64,000 bases of DNA from Ascarosepion bandense (Eukaryota > Mollusca > Cephalopoda > Sepiida > Sepiidae). How positions within the stretch are numbered: the first letter of the stretch is position 1; every line of letters starts with the position of its first letter. The notes under the pieces were generated by a model that was not told where the DNA came from, did no database searches, and saw only the letters and a program-made list of their open reading frames with translations. Position numbers and translations under genes: made by a program. The stretch lies in NCBI GenBank assembly GCA_037127315.1, contig JBBBDQ010000332.1:2495501-2559500 (forward strand), in the 5' to 3' direction. Shown here piece after piece: positions 10,604-20,935 of this stretch.

Positions 10604-11293
10604 TTATACTAGCAGTATAGCCCGGCGTTGCTCGGATGTAATGGAAGCTTTAATACTAATCCATGGTCCTGGAGCTCAGACTCTTTGGACGTTGGCACGA
10701 AAGACTAAAAAACAATAGCTGTTTCCAGTTAAAGCGAAACCGTAGACTAAAAGACAAATGAATGGATGTAAGTCAAATTTTGATTTCCTGGTATCGATAT
10801 CAAATAGGTTTTTTCGTCGTAAACTGAATTTTGAAGGCTAAATAAGTCCTCTGAGTAAATGGTATTATGGCTGAGACTAAGAACTACAATTATACCTACT
10901 TAGAGTCAAACCCGAAGCAAAAACTAAAATAAATAGGCTGAAAAAATACAGACATACAGGCAGATAAACAGACACACACAAAAACATCTTGCCTTTTATA
11001 TATATGTACATTATAGATTTTCTGCACTATTGTAAGAACTGCAGCCTTGAAACTTCTGAATATCGTTTCTTATGTCTTTGTCTATGAGTGTATCATATTT
11101 GATTCAAATCGGACCACACCTTCTATAACCCGATGTTTTTGATTATCGATTTTCGATATTTATCGGAAGTACCTCGACACAAACCTAGCTAAGAACACTC
11201 GCAAATGCTTATAGTACAACTGTGTAAATTTTCAAGAAAATCGGTTCAGCTGTTTCGGAGTCTGTAGTTAACGGACATAGATTTAGATGTAAT
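10604..11293 (+). mobile_element. ME element copy a
   Basis: Starts ACTAGCAGTATAGCCCGGCG. The first module runs to a microsatellite-bearing stretch (ACAGACACACACAAAAACAT, CTTGCCTTTTATATATATG). The second module starts at ATAGATTTTCTGCACTATTG and ends near AAAATCGGTTCAGCTGTTTC plus GGACATAGATTTA. There is no coding capacity. Similar in build to the microsatellite-bearing Helitron-like elements of flies (mini-me/DINE-1) and bivalves (pearl), but the family assignment is not proven. Confidence 0.75.
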
Positions 11294-11375
11294 TCTTTCT
11301 ATCCGCTTTCTTCAGCTACTTCTGTAGGAGGTCTTGTAGTTTTCTTTCCGTGTCAGCTATTAGCAATGTACTGAA

Positions 11376-11688
11376 GTAAAATCAAACATTAAATCTACTT
11401 GAAACACAATAATATAAATTAATGTTTTTCTTATTATTATTTTGCTTCCTGCAAAGTCAATTAAATATGTATTTGTCATTTTAGTTTATGACACTAGTTA
11501 ATTTTTTAGCTTACTGGCAGTGACGTGTCTAGGATGGTTTGCAACTTCCTTCAGAATATTCTCAAAAGTCATTTTTTTTCTCTTGCATCATTTTAAAATT
11601 CCCATGCTTAATTGAACGTTTGATTTTGTTTTTTAAATTGGCAAAAACCTCTCTGGTTGTCGGACTTTAAGTTGCAGTTCACCCCCAC
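11376..11688. other. unannotated AT-rich sequence
   Basis: AT-rich spacer between the RTE composite and the next LINE-A-derived element. Nothing recognised. Confidence 0.4.
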
Positions 11689-11899
11689 TTTTTTTTTCAA
11701 TTGGAGGAGATAGACTAAACTATCGCCCGGTTCACACTCCAACCACGTCTATTGAACAGGTGAAGAGGCTCATCCCTTGTTCCCTGTTTAGGATGTGGTT
11801 TCCGGTTTTCTCTTTCCCAATCTTTCTTTTCACTCTTACGTAGCCCCCTGCGCATCAGTGGCGTTACAGCCTTGCTCTGGGTGATATGATTAAAAAAAA
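11689..11899 (+). mobile_element. short LINE-A derivative: one monomer plus 3' tail
   Basis: A 211-bp element. One ~150-bp monomer (GGAGATAGACTAAACTATCG, CGGTTCACACTCC, TGTTTAGGATGTGGTTTCCG) is joined to the ~60-bp LINE-A 3' end (GTAGCCCCCTGCGCATCAG, CTTGCTCTGGGTGATATGAT) and an A-rich tail. It is the smallest member of a family whose larger members are at 27291-28135 and 56448-57390. No coding sequence. Confidence 0.75.
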
Positions 11900-12066
11900 G
11901 AAGTTATAATATCCAGAAAATTAAAATCACTTCTTTATAAAAGCTTGAGGGACCCTAGGTTTGAGCCTCAAGGATATATCGACCCTGATTATTTGTACAA
12001 CTGTAAATGACCGATGATTAGTAAACACATGTCCAAAAAATTTGTAAACTCTAATGGTAATTTTCT

Positions 12067-12178
12067 AAGCGTACCTTCGATGTGGCACAAGGCGAAAACT
12101 ATGTGATACCGAGAGGATCGAATTCACTCGTCACTGTTCTAACGAGACCAGCTTCATAACCATTATACCACGTCGAGT
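12067..12178 (-). mobile_element. SINE-2 copy
   Basis: On the minus strand: A box GTGGTATAATGGTTATG, B box GAATTCGATCCTC, then GCCTTGTGCCACATCG. Same order as the better copies at 21418 and 40958. Confidence 0.7.
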
Positions 12179-12423
12179 TGGCCTCACTTTTTAGCCTCCA
12201 ATGATTGCATATGCAATTAAAAAATGATTACAAGCGATATCGAAGCAGATCAGAATTAATTTCCTTTCATTCACTGGAATCCATCATTAAAAACCGCCTT
12301 TCATCCTCTAAATCGGCTAAATGCATTGATCTCAGAATGTGGTTGTATACAACTGACAGTTTAGATATTTCTGAATGAGTATGGCGCCATGCACGACGTT
12401 CATGTGAAAGCGCCGTTTATTTA

Positions 12424-13445
12424 AAATAATCATTTCACTCCAAGCAAAGCAAGCATGCCATTTGTGCTCAGGGGGTTACAGAGAGAGAGAGAAGAGAGAG
12501 AGAGAGAAAATAAACAAGGTACAGAAGATGTCGAACAAAGGATAAGAGATAGATAGGAATCAAGTAGATAGAAGATGACAATTGATGTTGCATTTAAACT
12601 TTTGGAAATTGAATCTATCAGTGAAAGAAGAAAACTGAAGATAGTTCCACAAACGGAAAGTGCGAAAAAAAAAACTGTAGAGTAGAAGAGGTGGTTGTGT
12701 TTAACTATTTCGATGGTAAAAATCGTGGAATCTTGATGCCACCTAGTAGCACGCGTAAATACCAGGGAAAAAAGCTCGTCAGAGTAGTTGTTATAAAAAC
12801 ACTTGTAGAAAAGAGAGGGGGAAGCCACTCCATGTCGATAAGAAAGATACTAAATGCAGGCTGCCAAGCTGGGATCGATTATATTGTAGATCATTCTTTG
12901 GACTTTGTGGAGAAACTCAAGATGAATAGGAGAAGCATCCGACCAGATATGGGGATAGTATTCAATGCACAGATGAATGGTAGATTTATAAATGTGCAAA
13001 ATGGATTCTGATGAGAAAAAATATTTCTGGTCCGACACAGTGACCCTACATTTCTAGTAGTAGATGCAGCTATGGATTCAAAGCAGTCATTCTATTTGAG
13101 ATTATTTGAGAGAGCGAAGCTTAGGCGGCGCAGTGTGTTGCTCTCTAGAGAATTAGCGTCATCCATTCTGATGGTAGTCAGGGATGTTTCTCTAGGGTGG
13201 TTAAAGGAGAGCAGCTTCGTTTTAAAGCCATTAAAAATTAACGAGCCATTTCTTACGCTATTCAATCACAGATTGGAGGTCCTTTTGGAGTTCAGCCGCT
13301 AGATTTACTTTGTCAGAATCGGCAGATTTCTTTTTTGAGACGGGAGTAAATAGCAGTGCCATCTGCCTACTTGGGAACTGATTACATCAGGAAGATCATT
13401 GATGAAGATCAGAAAAGGCGTAGGCCTAGGATAGAGACTTTAGCG
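12424..13445 (-). mobile_element. LINE-A 3' fragment, ~1 kb, decayed
   Basis: From the 3' terminus (complement near 12430-12475) through the C-terminal coding region to the RT region around the catalytic site (near 13350-13440). The frame at 12850-13038 reads ESILHIYKSTIHLCIEYYPH, matching the C-terminal region of the copies at 35226 and 51251. A GA-rich tract (12480-12507) sits in the 3' UTR. Confidence 0.75.
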
Positions 13446-13504
13446 ACGCCTACGTTCCCTCAATGTTAGGCTTCTCCGCCGAGTGGAGTGAATTCTGAAC
13501 AATG

Positions 13505-13730
13505 TTTTAACATTGTATGGACCACAGCCTTTCTTCCTCATTGTGTTTCTAATAAAAACTATCGGTCTCACTTGAAATATATTTATCACTTTCCTTGCAG
13601 TTTCTCTCCTCACTAAAATTTTATTGTTACTCACTTTTTGTCTAAAGTATTGTTACCATATTATGACTAAACAGCATCGTAATTCCATCTCTTTCATATC
13701 AAGCATTTTCATCTTTTGTTAGCAGATTCT
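13505..13730 (-). mobile_element. RTE C-terminal fragment, decayed
   Basis: Minus-strand frame reads MSNNKILVRRETARKVINI and RNTMRKKG, the eroded form of SNDEVLERxxxKRK and HAMRKE. It runs straight into the tandem repeat that follows. Confidence 0.6.
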
Positions 13731-14430
13731 CCAGCATTCGCTTTCACATAGCAGTTCGTCACTCTCACATTTTTCTAAGGATATTTATTAGTAGAGCCCT
13801 GCGTGTTACTTCAAGTATCTTTCTGTAGGCATAAACCAGCAATTCACTGCTTTATAGAAGATATTACATAGTATTTCATCGATCTAGTAGAAATGCATCT
13901 CTGTAGCCTTAAGCCTTTATATTATGTGAAGAAATTCTCCAGCATTCACTGCTTTATAGAAGATATTACATAGTATTTCATCGATCTTTTCTTTGTTAGT
14001 AGAAATGCATCTCTGTAGCCTTAAGCCTTTACATTATGTGAAGAAATTCTCCAGCATGCACTGCTTTATAGAAGATATTACATAGTATTTCATCGATCTT
14101 TTCTTTGTTAGTAGAAATGCATCTCTGTAGCCTTTACATTATGTGAAGAAATTCTCCAGCATTCACTGCTTTATAGAAGATTAAAGATTACAGAAGAGTT
14201 AAGCAATTTTTTCTTTGTTTCGTTAGTAGAAAGATATCTTTCGCTTTAAGTCTCCACTCTATCTGTGAAGAGATTGTCCAATATTCACTGCCATATGGAA
14301 AAGTATCACTCTTTTCTTTGTGTCTAAGGACATTCGGAAATAGAATCATATCTCTGTCTCAAGTCACTTCTCTATCTGTGAAGTGCTTGCCCGGTATTCA
14401 ATGCCATAAAGAAGATATTACATAGCAGAT
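13731..14430 (-). repeat. ~110-bp tandem repeat derived from RTE coding sequence
   Basis: Units begin with CCAGCATTCACTGC-like sequence at 13731, 13836, 13939, 14051, 14156, 14278 and 14391, giving periods of 103-122 bp. The central units are nearly identical. The unit matches, in order, the RTE segment at 8152-8245 (CCAGCATTCACAGCCGTACT, CACGTAGCAGTCTAGCACTC, CTTTTCTTCGTTTCTATTG). The array therefore arose by local amplification of a LINE fragment. Confidence 0.8.
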
Positions 14431-14433
14431 CAG

Positions 14434-14553
14434 GCTTGCGGCCATATCACGTTGAATACACCGGTTCTCGCTCGATCACCGAAGTTAAGCAACGTTGAGC
14501 CTGGTCAGTACTTAGATGGGTAACCGCTTGGGAATACCAGATGTTGTACGCGT
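14434..14553 (+). rRNA. 5S rRNA-like sequence, probably head of a composite SINE
   Basis: 120 bp alignable to animal 5S rRNA over its whole length: CGGCCATATCAC at the start, AAGTTAAGCAACGTTGAGCC (box A of the internal Pol III promoter), GATGGGTAACCGCTTGGGAA (box C) and GTTGTACGCGTTT at the end. Several substitutions in conserved positions and the direct join to SINE sequence 8 bp later argue against a working 5S gene. Confidence 0.8.
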
Positions 14554-14748
14554 TTAGTGACGGATGTGCGTTGTAGTGCAGTGGATATCGGCTCGGAAGG
14601 AGAAATCGGTGAGCCGAGTTCGAATTCCAGTTGAATACACTGCATTCACTTAAGCACTGGTACCCTTGGGAAAGGTATTAATCTGTCCCTTCCCTCCAGT
14701 TATGGGTTAAATAACAGGGTAGGACTTGTGAACCCTGCCCTTAAAAAT
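14434..14748 (+). mobile_element. 5S rRNA-tRNA composite SINE (SINE-1 body)
   Basis: The 5S-like head (14434-14553) is followed at 14562 by the SINE-1 tRNA-like head (ATGTGCGTTGTAGTGCAGTG; B box AGTTCGAATTCC) and body (ACCCTTGGGAAAGGTATTAA, TTATGGGTTAAATAACAGG). The SINE-1 3' tail is missing. A second locus with the same order is at 20015-20217 on the minus strand, so the join is not a chance insertion. Composite 5S-tRNA heads are known in some vertebrate SINEs such as AmnSINE1. Confidence 0.7.
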
Positions 14749-14749
14749 A

Positions 14750-15629
14750 AACAAATCCCAATGGATCTTGATACTCGAAAAAGAGAAAAGAGTTCTATTA
14801 CTAGACACAAAAACTTATATATAGAAAAAACAACAACAATAAATTGTTGAAAGAAAAAGATATTACCAGAAATAAATAAAATTTATTTGGCAATAAATGG
14901 CCCGCCGAGGTTGATGTACTATAAAACAAACCAACCAACATTGCAAATCAACACTCTTGTTACTGGACGTAAGAAACAATTTTTTTTCTGAAGAATTGTT
15001 TTAATAGAAATAATTTATATATTTCAAGCGAAAGTGAGAGTGGTCAGTGAATATCAAATGCTTCCTGATAAGGAAACTGCATTTATTGCCATCAGTTTTA
15101 CCATTTTACGGTTTTACTTCGTTTCTTTTCTGGAAGGTACCTTTTGCACTTCCTATACTGCAGAATTCTGTGTTACAATTTCGAACGATTAACCTTTGTC
15201 ACGAACTGGCTAACCGTCACACTATATGATGTACACAGTTTAAACGATTTTCGAATTGAAGCGTCTATTTAGCACTAAGCCGTAGACCCCTACCCACTGT
15301 ATCCGGAAACACAGCTGAATGCGGCGACACTGTTAGTGAAGTGTCCGAATCTTTCTACTCATTTCGACACAAACCCAACTGCGAGGCGCTACAATAGCAG
15401 TAATTATTTCGTTTCGTAAATCGAAAGGTTGATCTATTTGTCATGTCAATACTCTAGCCCGAAGAGACAGCGAGGATGAAGAGAGCTAATGACCGGAAGC
15501 TGTCATAAAACTTCCGGTTGAAAAGCGCCGTATTAAATAATTGTTAATGATTTATTGGTAGACATCTAGATGACTTTTTTACATCTTGACTGAAACCATT
15601 TCCGCTCCATAAAATATTTAATATATACA
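14750..15629. other. unannotated AT-rich sequence
   Basis: No recognisable gene. The short open frame at 15047-15229 has no family features. Confidence 0.4.
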
Positions 15630-15884
15630 TATATCAACAGTTTTACAATTCCAAGTTTTCCGGCATTTACTTTTTTTTTTTTTATAAAAGTGCTCAATAA
15701 AACAAATAATAAATATTGTAGAGCATAATTAAATTTGTTTTTTTAATTTTATTTTAAATGAATATAGTTTACATTTTCACAACAATGTTCTAACATTGTC
15801 TGATGTCGAGGTAAAAATCTCGAAACATAGAAGTTTCCATGTCGCAATATAAACTATATTACTTTTAAATAAAAATAAAAACAA

Positions 15885-15893
<9 letters not shown>
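15630..15893 (+). mobile_element. hammerhead-bearing inverted-repeat element
   Basis: Begins ACAGTTTTACAATTCCAAG and has arms 15725-15785 and 15835-15893 that are reverse complements (AATATAGTTTACATT against its complement). Between the arms is a hammerhead fold. A second, more eroded copy is at 34975-35173 with the same start. It abuts a (TA)n run (15888-15923). Confidence 0.65.
15795..15848 (+). ncRNA. type I hammerhead ribozyme-like motif
   Basis: Stem I ATTGT (15795-15799) with GCAAT (15844-15848). Core CTGATGT (consensus CTGANGA; last base changed, one extra C). Stem II GAG with CTC. GAAAC at 15822-15826. Stem III ACAT (15825-15828) with ATGT (15839-15842). Cleavage site GTC ending at 15843. 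All three stems form, but the core change at position 9 probably inactivates it. Confidence 0.65.
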
Positions 15894-15924
<31 letters not shown>

Positions 15925-15928
<4 letters not shown>

Positions 15929-16190
15929 CGAGTTTACCCAAAGCAAGGCAGTAAAACTAAGACACATGGACTTGCTGGTATGGAAGAATTAATAAAGAGC
16001 AAGAACAAAAGAAATGTAATCAGGACAATAGATAGCGACTGACATTGCTTTTAAATTTTTGCAGACTAAAATTGGCTGGAAAGCAGCGAGCCAGAAAGGA
16101 GTTTCACAAGCGAGAAGTGCGAGAAAAGAAACTCTTAGCATAGAACTTACGGTTACATCTAGCCAACTCATCTGAAATGTGATAAGACAT
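15925..16190 (-). mobile_element. LINE-A-related 3' stub, diverged
   Basis: Keeps the CCAAAGCAAGGCAGTAA terminus and the complement of the end of the coding region (AGTGCGAGAAAAGAAACTC, CGGTTACATCTAGCCAAC), but lacks the CAGGGGGTTACAT block. Shares variant sites with 31684-31985, so it may be a subfamily. Confidence 0.6.
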
Positions 16191-16889
16191 CGCCGTCAGT
16201 TAAAATACAGCACTTAACTTCAAAAAGTCTAAGCACCGTAGCGAAGCCCGATATCTATGTTGTAATAAATGCAAAAAACATGACACGAGAACAAAAAGTG
16301 ATATATCTCTGGTCTTCTATCTTATAATTAAACCTAGTTAGCCACCGTCACTGACCAGCACAAACCAAAATAATCCTTAAACCCAAACCAACACACTCTT
16401 ACACACCATTCTCACTACATACACCATAATACCTCAGAATTTCTATGAAATTCTAACTAATCCGCATATGTACAATTTTTCTGGAGGAGATTAGAATAAA
16501 ACAACAATTTAAAAATCTAAACACCAATTTGTATTGACAAAATGTAAAAAGGCTATTCATAACAAACTAAATAAAATAATGTTAGTAACAACACCTCACC
16601 CAGAGATTCTTTATTCTACCGAAAACATCCGTTAAGGTATTTACCCTTTTCCTCCAATGTGACACAAGGTCGGTTTTTAACGTGGGGAACCTGAGCGCGT
16701 ACGCTCAGTTAATTGGACGAAATTAAATCAGACCGAAATGCGAAAGGCGTCCATCTGGTCATCTAACGGGGGGAGAGGACGAGGAATTAAACTAAAAAGT
16801 CAGAGCAGAAATCAAAGAAGTCATTGAGCGTAGGTTTTCGAGATAAGTTAACATTGAAGGAAGAAACTAAAAACAAAAAAAACCCCTAA
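16191..16889. other. mostly unannotated; SINE-2-like tail at 16645-16725
   Basis: AT-rich. Only 16645-16725 is recognisable: GACACAAGGTCGG resembles the complement of the SINE-2 tail and extends as TTTTTAACGTGGGG, CTGAGCGC, also found in the opposite orientation near 19905-19985. Confidence 0.4.
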
Positions 16890-18255
16890 ACTAACCGAAT
16901 TTTGGGCAGCGGTTGCCAATATTCGATCCAGCTAGAATAATTTCCTTTTGCCGAACCGGCATTAAAGTCCCACTCTAAATCGGTCCCTCTTATTCGACAC
17001 AGTTGCGCAAGACTGACTCTCCTTTCACCTTTCCATCTTAATCTTAACTTCAAGCAGATGCTTGAAAAGAAGAACAACATCAGTTGGGAAGAGGTGAACT
17101 TCTCGTCCCATAGAACTCCATCTACGTATATTTCGTATCATGATTCACATAACGCCTAGCAAGCACAAGAACACATTACGTTCAGCCTTAGTCAACGACA
17201 ATACCACATTGCTATCTGCATCGAAAACAAGAACATTCCACTCAGCATGCGAACCATGATATATTCAATAAACTTGCCCAATCGGGACTACGACCCTAGA
17301 ATGAAAGAAGGTATAATCCAGGGTTTTCACCGTCCCATCACAACCAACGTAGTTTGGAAATATTTTCAAGCCTGCCGAACAAAGTCTTTTGCCGACCCAG
17401 AGAACCCTTCGAATTATCATCCAGGTGAGTGATTCCTCATCATTATTGAATCATTTCAACCCAGCTGCATAAGGCAATATTGAACGAACCTTCTGCTTCG
17501 TAAGAATGAGCTCAACTATGAGATCATCTTGAACTGAACCCCTAAGATATAATGCCTGGCCTTCCGTCGGTCGTAAGAGTTTTTTTAAGAGCAATCTGAC
17601 ATTCATAATAGAAGGCACACAGGCTTCGAGATAAACTGAGTGGGGGTGCTCCTTCTTGCACAAGTGCACACTTCTCAGAAATGGGTAGTTCTTATAGGCG
17701 TCTTCCTTCCAGAATCAGCCTTCACCATCGGCTTGCTGACACATTCGATCTAGAAATGCGATGCGAAGTATATGTTGACGAATCTCAACGTTAGGCATAC
17801 CCAGACCACCATCTGAGTAGTAGAAGTAACAGATCTCCCGATGTATCTCAGGGCATTGCTTCCCCATGAGAAAGAAAACAAGAGCCTTATATATGTCATC
17901 AGTAGAACAGACGGAAGGGGATGTACGGAGAGTCGGTAAAAGAGAATCGAGTAGATATGAGAGGAACATATTTCTGCCCTTCAGTTTAAGGAAAAAATTC
18001 CTCAGGGACCACAGGTGAACTATGACCACTCCCTTCTCCTGAACTTCTAACCAATTCATTTCCAAGAGGGAATCGGGACAGAACCAGATGCCGAAAATCG
18101 TGACAGGCCCGTCCATCTAATGGAAAGACAAGGAAAGAGAAATAATCTAATCCCGGAGATTTATCCCGACCAACCAGTTTCAACGCTTCCCATGTTTCCG
18201 ACTTTGTGATGGGTCCCTCCCTCGCAGACGATTCAGCCGCCACGGGGCAAGGAAT
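16890..18255 (-). mobile_element. Tx1/L1-like LINE, internally deleted and decayed
   Basis: Minus-strand frames give, from upstream to downstream: VGRDKSPGLD (18160-18200, start of the RT), a gap where the RT palm is deleted, then GLGMPNVEIRQH and RIAFLDRMCQQ (17730-17810), KNYPFLRSVHLC, LTKAERNVFLCLLGVM (about 17150-17200), and KRLRLRWKGE-like basic sequence near 17030-17060. SPGLD and GGLGMPN are Tx1/L1-type signatures. The catalytic YxDD box is absent. Several stops are present. Confidence 0.65.
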
Positions 18256-18914
18256 GTCAACTCAATAGGCATAGAACTGAGCAGTTCTTTTCTTACGAAA
18301 ACGCTCCTCTAAAATACACACTCATTCAGACACAACAACAAAAATGAAAATCACACCCGAAATAGGAAACACATCCCGCATCCACCAGAGAACTGACATC
18401 TCTAATCACCTAATGGAGGAGGTGGAATTAGACTAAAGAATGTGAGGGAAGAATTTTAAAAAAAGCCAACTAGCTTACATCCCTTAGCTAAGGAAATTTT
18501 GAAAGAAGAAACTAGATAAAAACTACCCGAAATTAACCTAAATTTCGACAATGAACATTTATAGAAATGATACACGGAGGTAGCATTGTGTGTCGGTGTG
18601 TGTGTTAAATTTCATATTTATTATTTATTTAATGAAGTCTTTAAAAACATATTTTTCATTGTGGACAGTTTTATAGGCTAATTTTGTTTATATAAAAAAA
18701 TCAATAAACACAGTATAATTCTTAAATTAAAGACCATAAAATTTATTTTATGAGAACATTTTCCTGATAAATTATTCCATGATAAATTGTTCGAACGGTT
18801 TTATAATAAATCTTTAAATAAGAATAACCTTTTGATTTTTATAGAAACTGCAGTATAAATAATTTAATTTATTTTGTATTCATTCATATTTTTAAAATGT
18901 AATATTTTAGCTCT
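18256..18914. other. unannotated AT-rich sequence
   Basis: Low-complexity AT-rich sequence with no recognisable repeat or frame. Confidence 0.4.
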
Positions 18915-19228
18915 TGTATGTGCGTTGTAGTGCATTGGATATCGGCTCGGAACGAGAAATCGGGAAGCTGAGTTCGAATTCAAGCCGAATTCATTGCATT
19001 CACTTACGCGCAAATACCCTTGGGAAAGGTATTAATCCGTCTATTCCTTCCAGTTATGGGTTAAATAACAGGACAGATTGGGTTCTATAGCCTTGGTCGG
19101 CAACCAGTCTACCGCAGAAAGTAATGGCAACCTACTGCGGGATAATATTCTGCCCAGTCAGTCATGTCTCTTTCGGGACATGATCGCCCAAATGTGTATC
19201 ACGTATGGCACTTAACTGACTGATTATT
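18915..19228 (+). mobile_element. SINE-1 copy, full length
   Basis: Plus-strand copy without a 5S head: A-box region TTGTAGTGCATTGGATATCG, B box AGTTCGAATTCAAG, body, GCCCAGTCAGTCATG, tail hairpin and terminal ACTTAACTGACTGA. A good reference copy. Confidence 0.9.
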
Positions 19229-20014
19229 ACTACAACTTGCATTGGATTAAAAACACATTTCATAACCATAGCTGCAGGGTACGGACACCATAGTTTAAAA
19301 GTTGATTGGTTTAAAATAATTTTTTATTTCTTAAGCATTTTAATGATATGTTTATTAGGCTATCAATAACTACAAATGATAAAAACATAAAAAAATAACA
19401 TGGGATGGTTTAAATATTTTCACAACAATGGAGAAAGAAAAGTGAATCTGAGGCAATGCCACGCATCAGGAAACATTCTGAATTATTGTTGTAGGGGAAA
19501 ATGTCAAAGAATTAAAATCGTAAGGTAGGTTAAATTAAATTGATTGCTGATTGATGGAATTGTTTTCTACGGTTTACAATCTTTTTGCAGGTTATTTAAA
19601 GCCAGAGAATATTTTTAGATTGTAAGATTTTGGTGGGGAAGATATTAACGATTCCGTGGTACAAGTCTTCACTTACCGGGTAGATATCATTATCTTTCTG
19701 TTACGTCCCTGTTTTCGGGTAGAGTGTGTCTCTGTCCGAGGAGAGATGGGCAGTTGGGAAGAATAAAACAAACTCTGAGGTGCCCGGTGCCGGGGAACAG
19801 ATGCCTAAGACTGCACTTCACCATTGCACTAAAGTGGCTGATCGGTGGTTGTCACTGAAGCTAGCACAACCGACGGTTGCGGCGGTTGGGGAATCTTTGG
19901 CCCCAACTCGAGTGTTTGCGCTCGGAGTCCCTACATTAAAAACTGACCTTGTATCACAACTCGCCACATTAAAATAAATAAACTTAGTAATTAGCTTATA
20001 GATAACGGTAAAGG
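19229..20014. other. unannotated; locally GC-richer block 19680-19960
   Basis: AT-rich except for the block at 19680-19960, which is open for 83 codons (19726-19977) but shows no protein family and no splice context. 19905-19985 matches 16660-16720 in opposite orientation, pointing to repeat origin. Confidence 0.35.
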
Positions 20015-20217
20015 TAGATGACGTGGATTCCTACAATTCCCAACGGTATGTGTGCTGAAGTGAATATAAGGAACCCAATAAGAATTGGAACTTGGCTCTC
20101 CGACTAACAATTCTGTGCCGTTATTCCTTACACCACCCGTACATCGAACCATGAAGTACCTTGTATTCCCAAGCGGCCACCCATTTTAATACTAACCAGG
20201 TTCGACGTTGCTTAACT
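20015..20217 (-). mobile_element. second 5S rRNA-tRNA composite SINE
   Basis: On the minus strand, the 3' half of 5S rRNA (20217 to 20157: AAGTTAAGCAACGTCGAACC, GGTTAGTATT, GGGTGGCCGCTTGGGAATAC) is followed after about 25 bp by a tRNA-like head (GGGTGGTGTAAGGAATAACG, CAAGTTCCAATTC) and a SINE-1-like body (TTCACTTCAGCACACATACC). Diverged from the 14434 locus but with the same order and spacing. The 5' half of 5S is truncated. Confidence 0.65.
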
Positions 20218-20314
20218 TTAGTAAAGTAAACTAAGCAAAACCTAAAAGAAAAAGAAGAATGGGTAAAACAGCACTAATGTCGCTTATAATTTGATTATGC
20301 GTTCCACAAAATGA

Positions 20315-20316
20315 AG

Positions 20317-20364
<48 letters not shown>
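20315..20364. repeat. (TA)n microsatellite
   Basis: About 24 TA units. Confidence 0.95.
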
Positions 20365-20368
<4 letters not shown>

Positions 20369-20500
20369 AAGTAATTTATTGAGCTTTTTATTTATTCGAC
20401 CTCAACAGAATGCAGAAAGCATTGGACGGCCGTTTCGTCCTATATTTGGGACTCTTCAGCAGTGGCGACGAAGAGGTGACGAATTAAACTCGATGAAGCG
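20365..20500 (-). mobile_element. half copy of hammerhead-bearing inverted-repeat element
   Basis: Related to one arm of the palindrome at 20625-20942 (TTCGACCTCAACAGAATGCA and CGGCCGTTTCGTCC) but without the partner arm. Confidence 0.65.
20418..20465 (-). ncRNA. type I hammerhead ribozyme-like motif
   Basis: Minus strand: core CTGAAGA (20459-20453), stem II GTCC/GGAC with loop CAAATATA, GAAAC (20436-20432), a short ACGGCCGT palindrome as stem III, and cleavage site GTC (20427-20425). Stem I CACTG/CAATG has one mismatch. All core bases fit the CUGANGA...GAAA consensus. Very short palindromic stem III is typical of hammerheads in Penelope-like elements, which work as dimers. Confidence 0.7.
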
Positions 20501-20624
20501 CCGCCCGTTCAAATTCCGTGGTGGAGCTCATCCAAGCTCCTTTACCCATAAGACAGTGCTTCCCAGAGCCACGACTTCTCCAACACAAGCCGCTAAATCC
20601 ATAGCATGTTAAGCTGGTTGAAGC

Positions 20625-20935
20625 ACAGATATATGAACAGAAGTAGTAGGAGGATTTGAACAATTATTAAGTACTTCATCGAGCTTTTTATTCGACCTCA
20701 ACAGAATGCAAAATGCACTGGAAGGCCGTTTCGTCCAATATTTCAGACGATTTCGCAGTGCGTGTCCACTACCAGAAATATAAGGGTTCCATTCCTGGTA
20801 GTGGACACGCACTGCTGAAGAGTCTCAAATATAGGTCGAAAAGGCCGTCCAGTGCATTCTGCATTCTGTTGAGGTCGAATAAAAAGCTCGATGAAGTACC
20901 TAATAATTGTTCAAATCCTCCTACTACTTCTGTTC

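Larger units (their letters stand above)
9652..11375 (-). mobile_element. RTE fragment carrying two nested insertions
   Basis: Minus-strand RTE sequence at 9652-10147, 10476-10603 and 11297-11375 is collinear with 7750-8530. It is interrupted first by a LINE-A 3' stub (10148-10475) and then by an ME element (10604-11293). Translation of 9670-9969 gives SNDEVLERIETKRKL and KEGMENLILTGQ. It is more decayed than the 7735-8830 copy. The insertions must postdate it. Confidence 0.75.

Noticed and set aside
14434..14553. Functional 5S rRNA gene
   Set aside because: Substitutions in conserved positions, a direct join to SINE sequence and a second truncated composite at 20015-20217 point to a SINE head.
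17170..17424. Possible host exon on the plus strand, open frame ending in a CAG/GTGAGT splice-donor-like site
   Set aside because: The opposite strand continues the Tx1-like LINE through the same bases (LTKAERNVFLCLLGVM-like and basic C-terminal motifs on either side), so the plus-strand frame is a shadow and the donor is chance.
19726..19977. 83-codon open frame in a GC-richer block
   Set aside because: No family, no splice context, and part of it recurs in opposite orientation near 16660.
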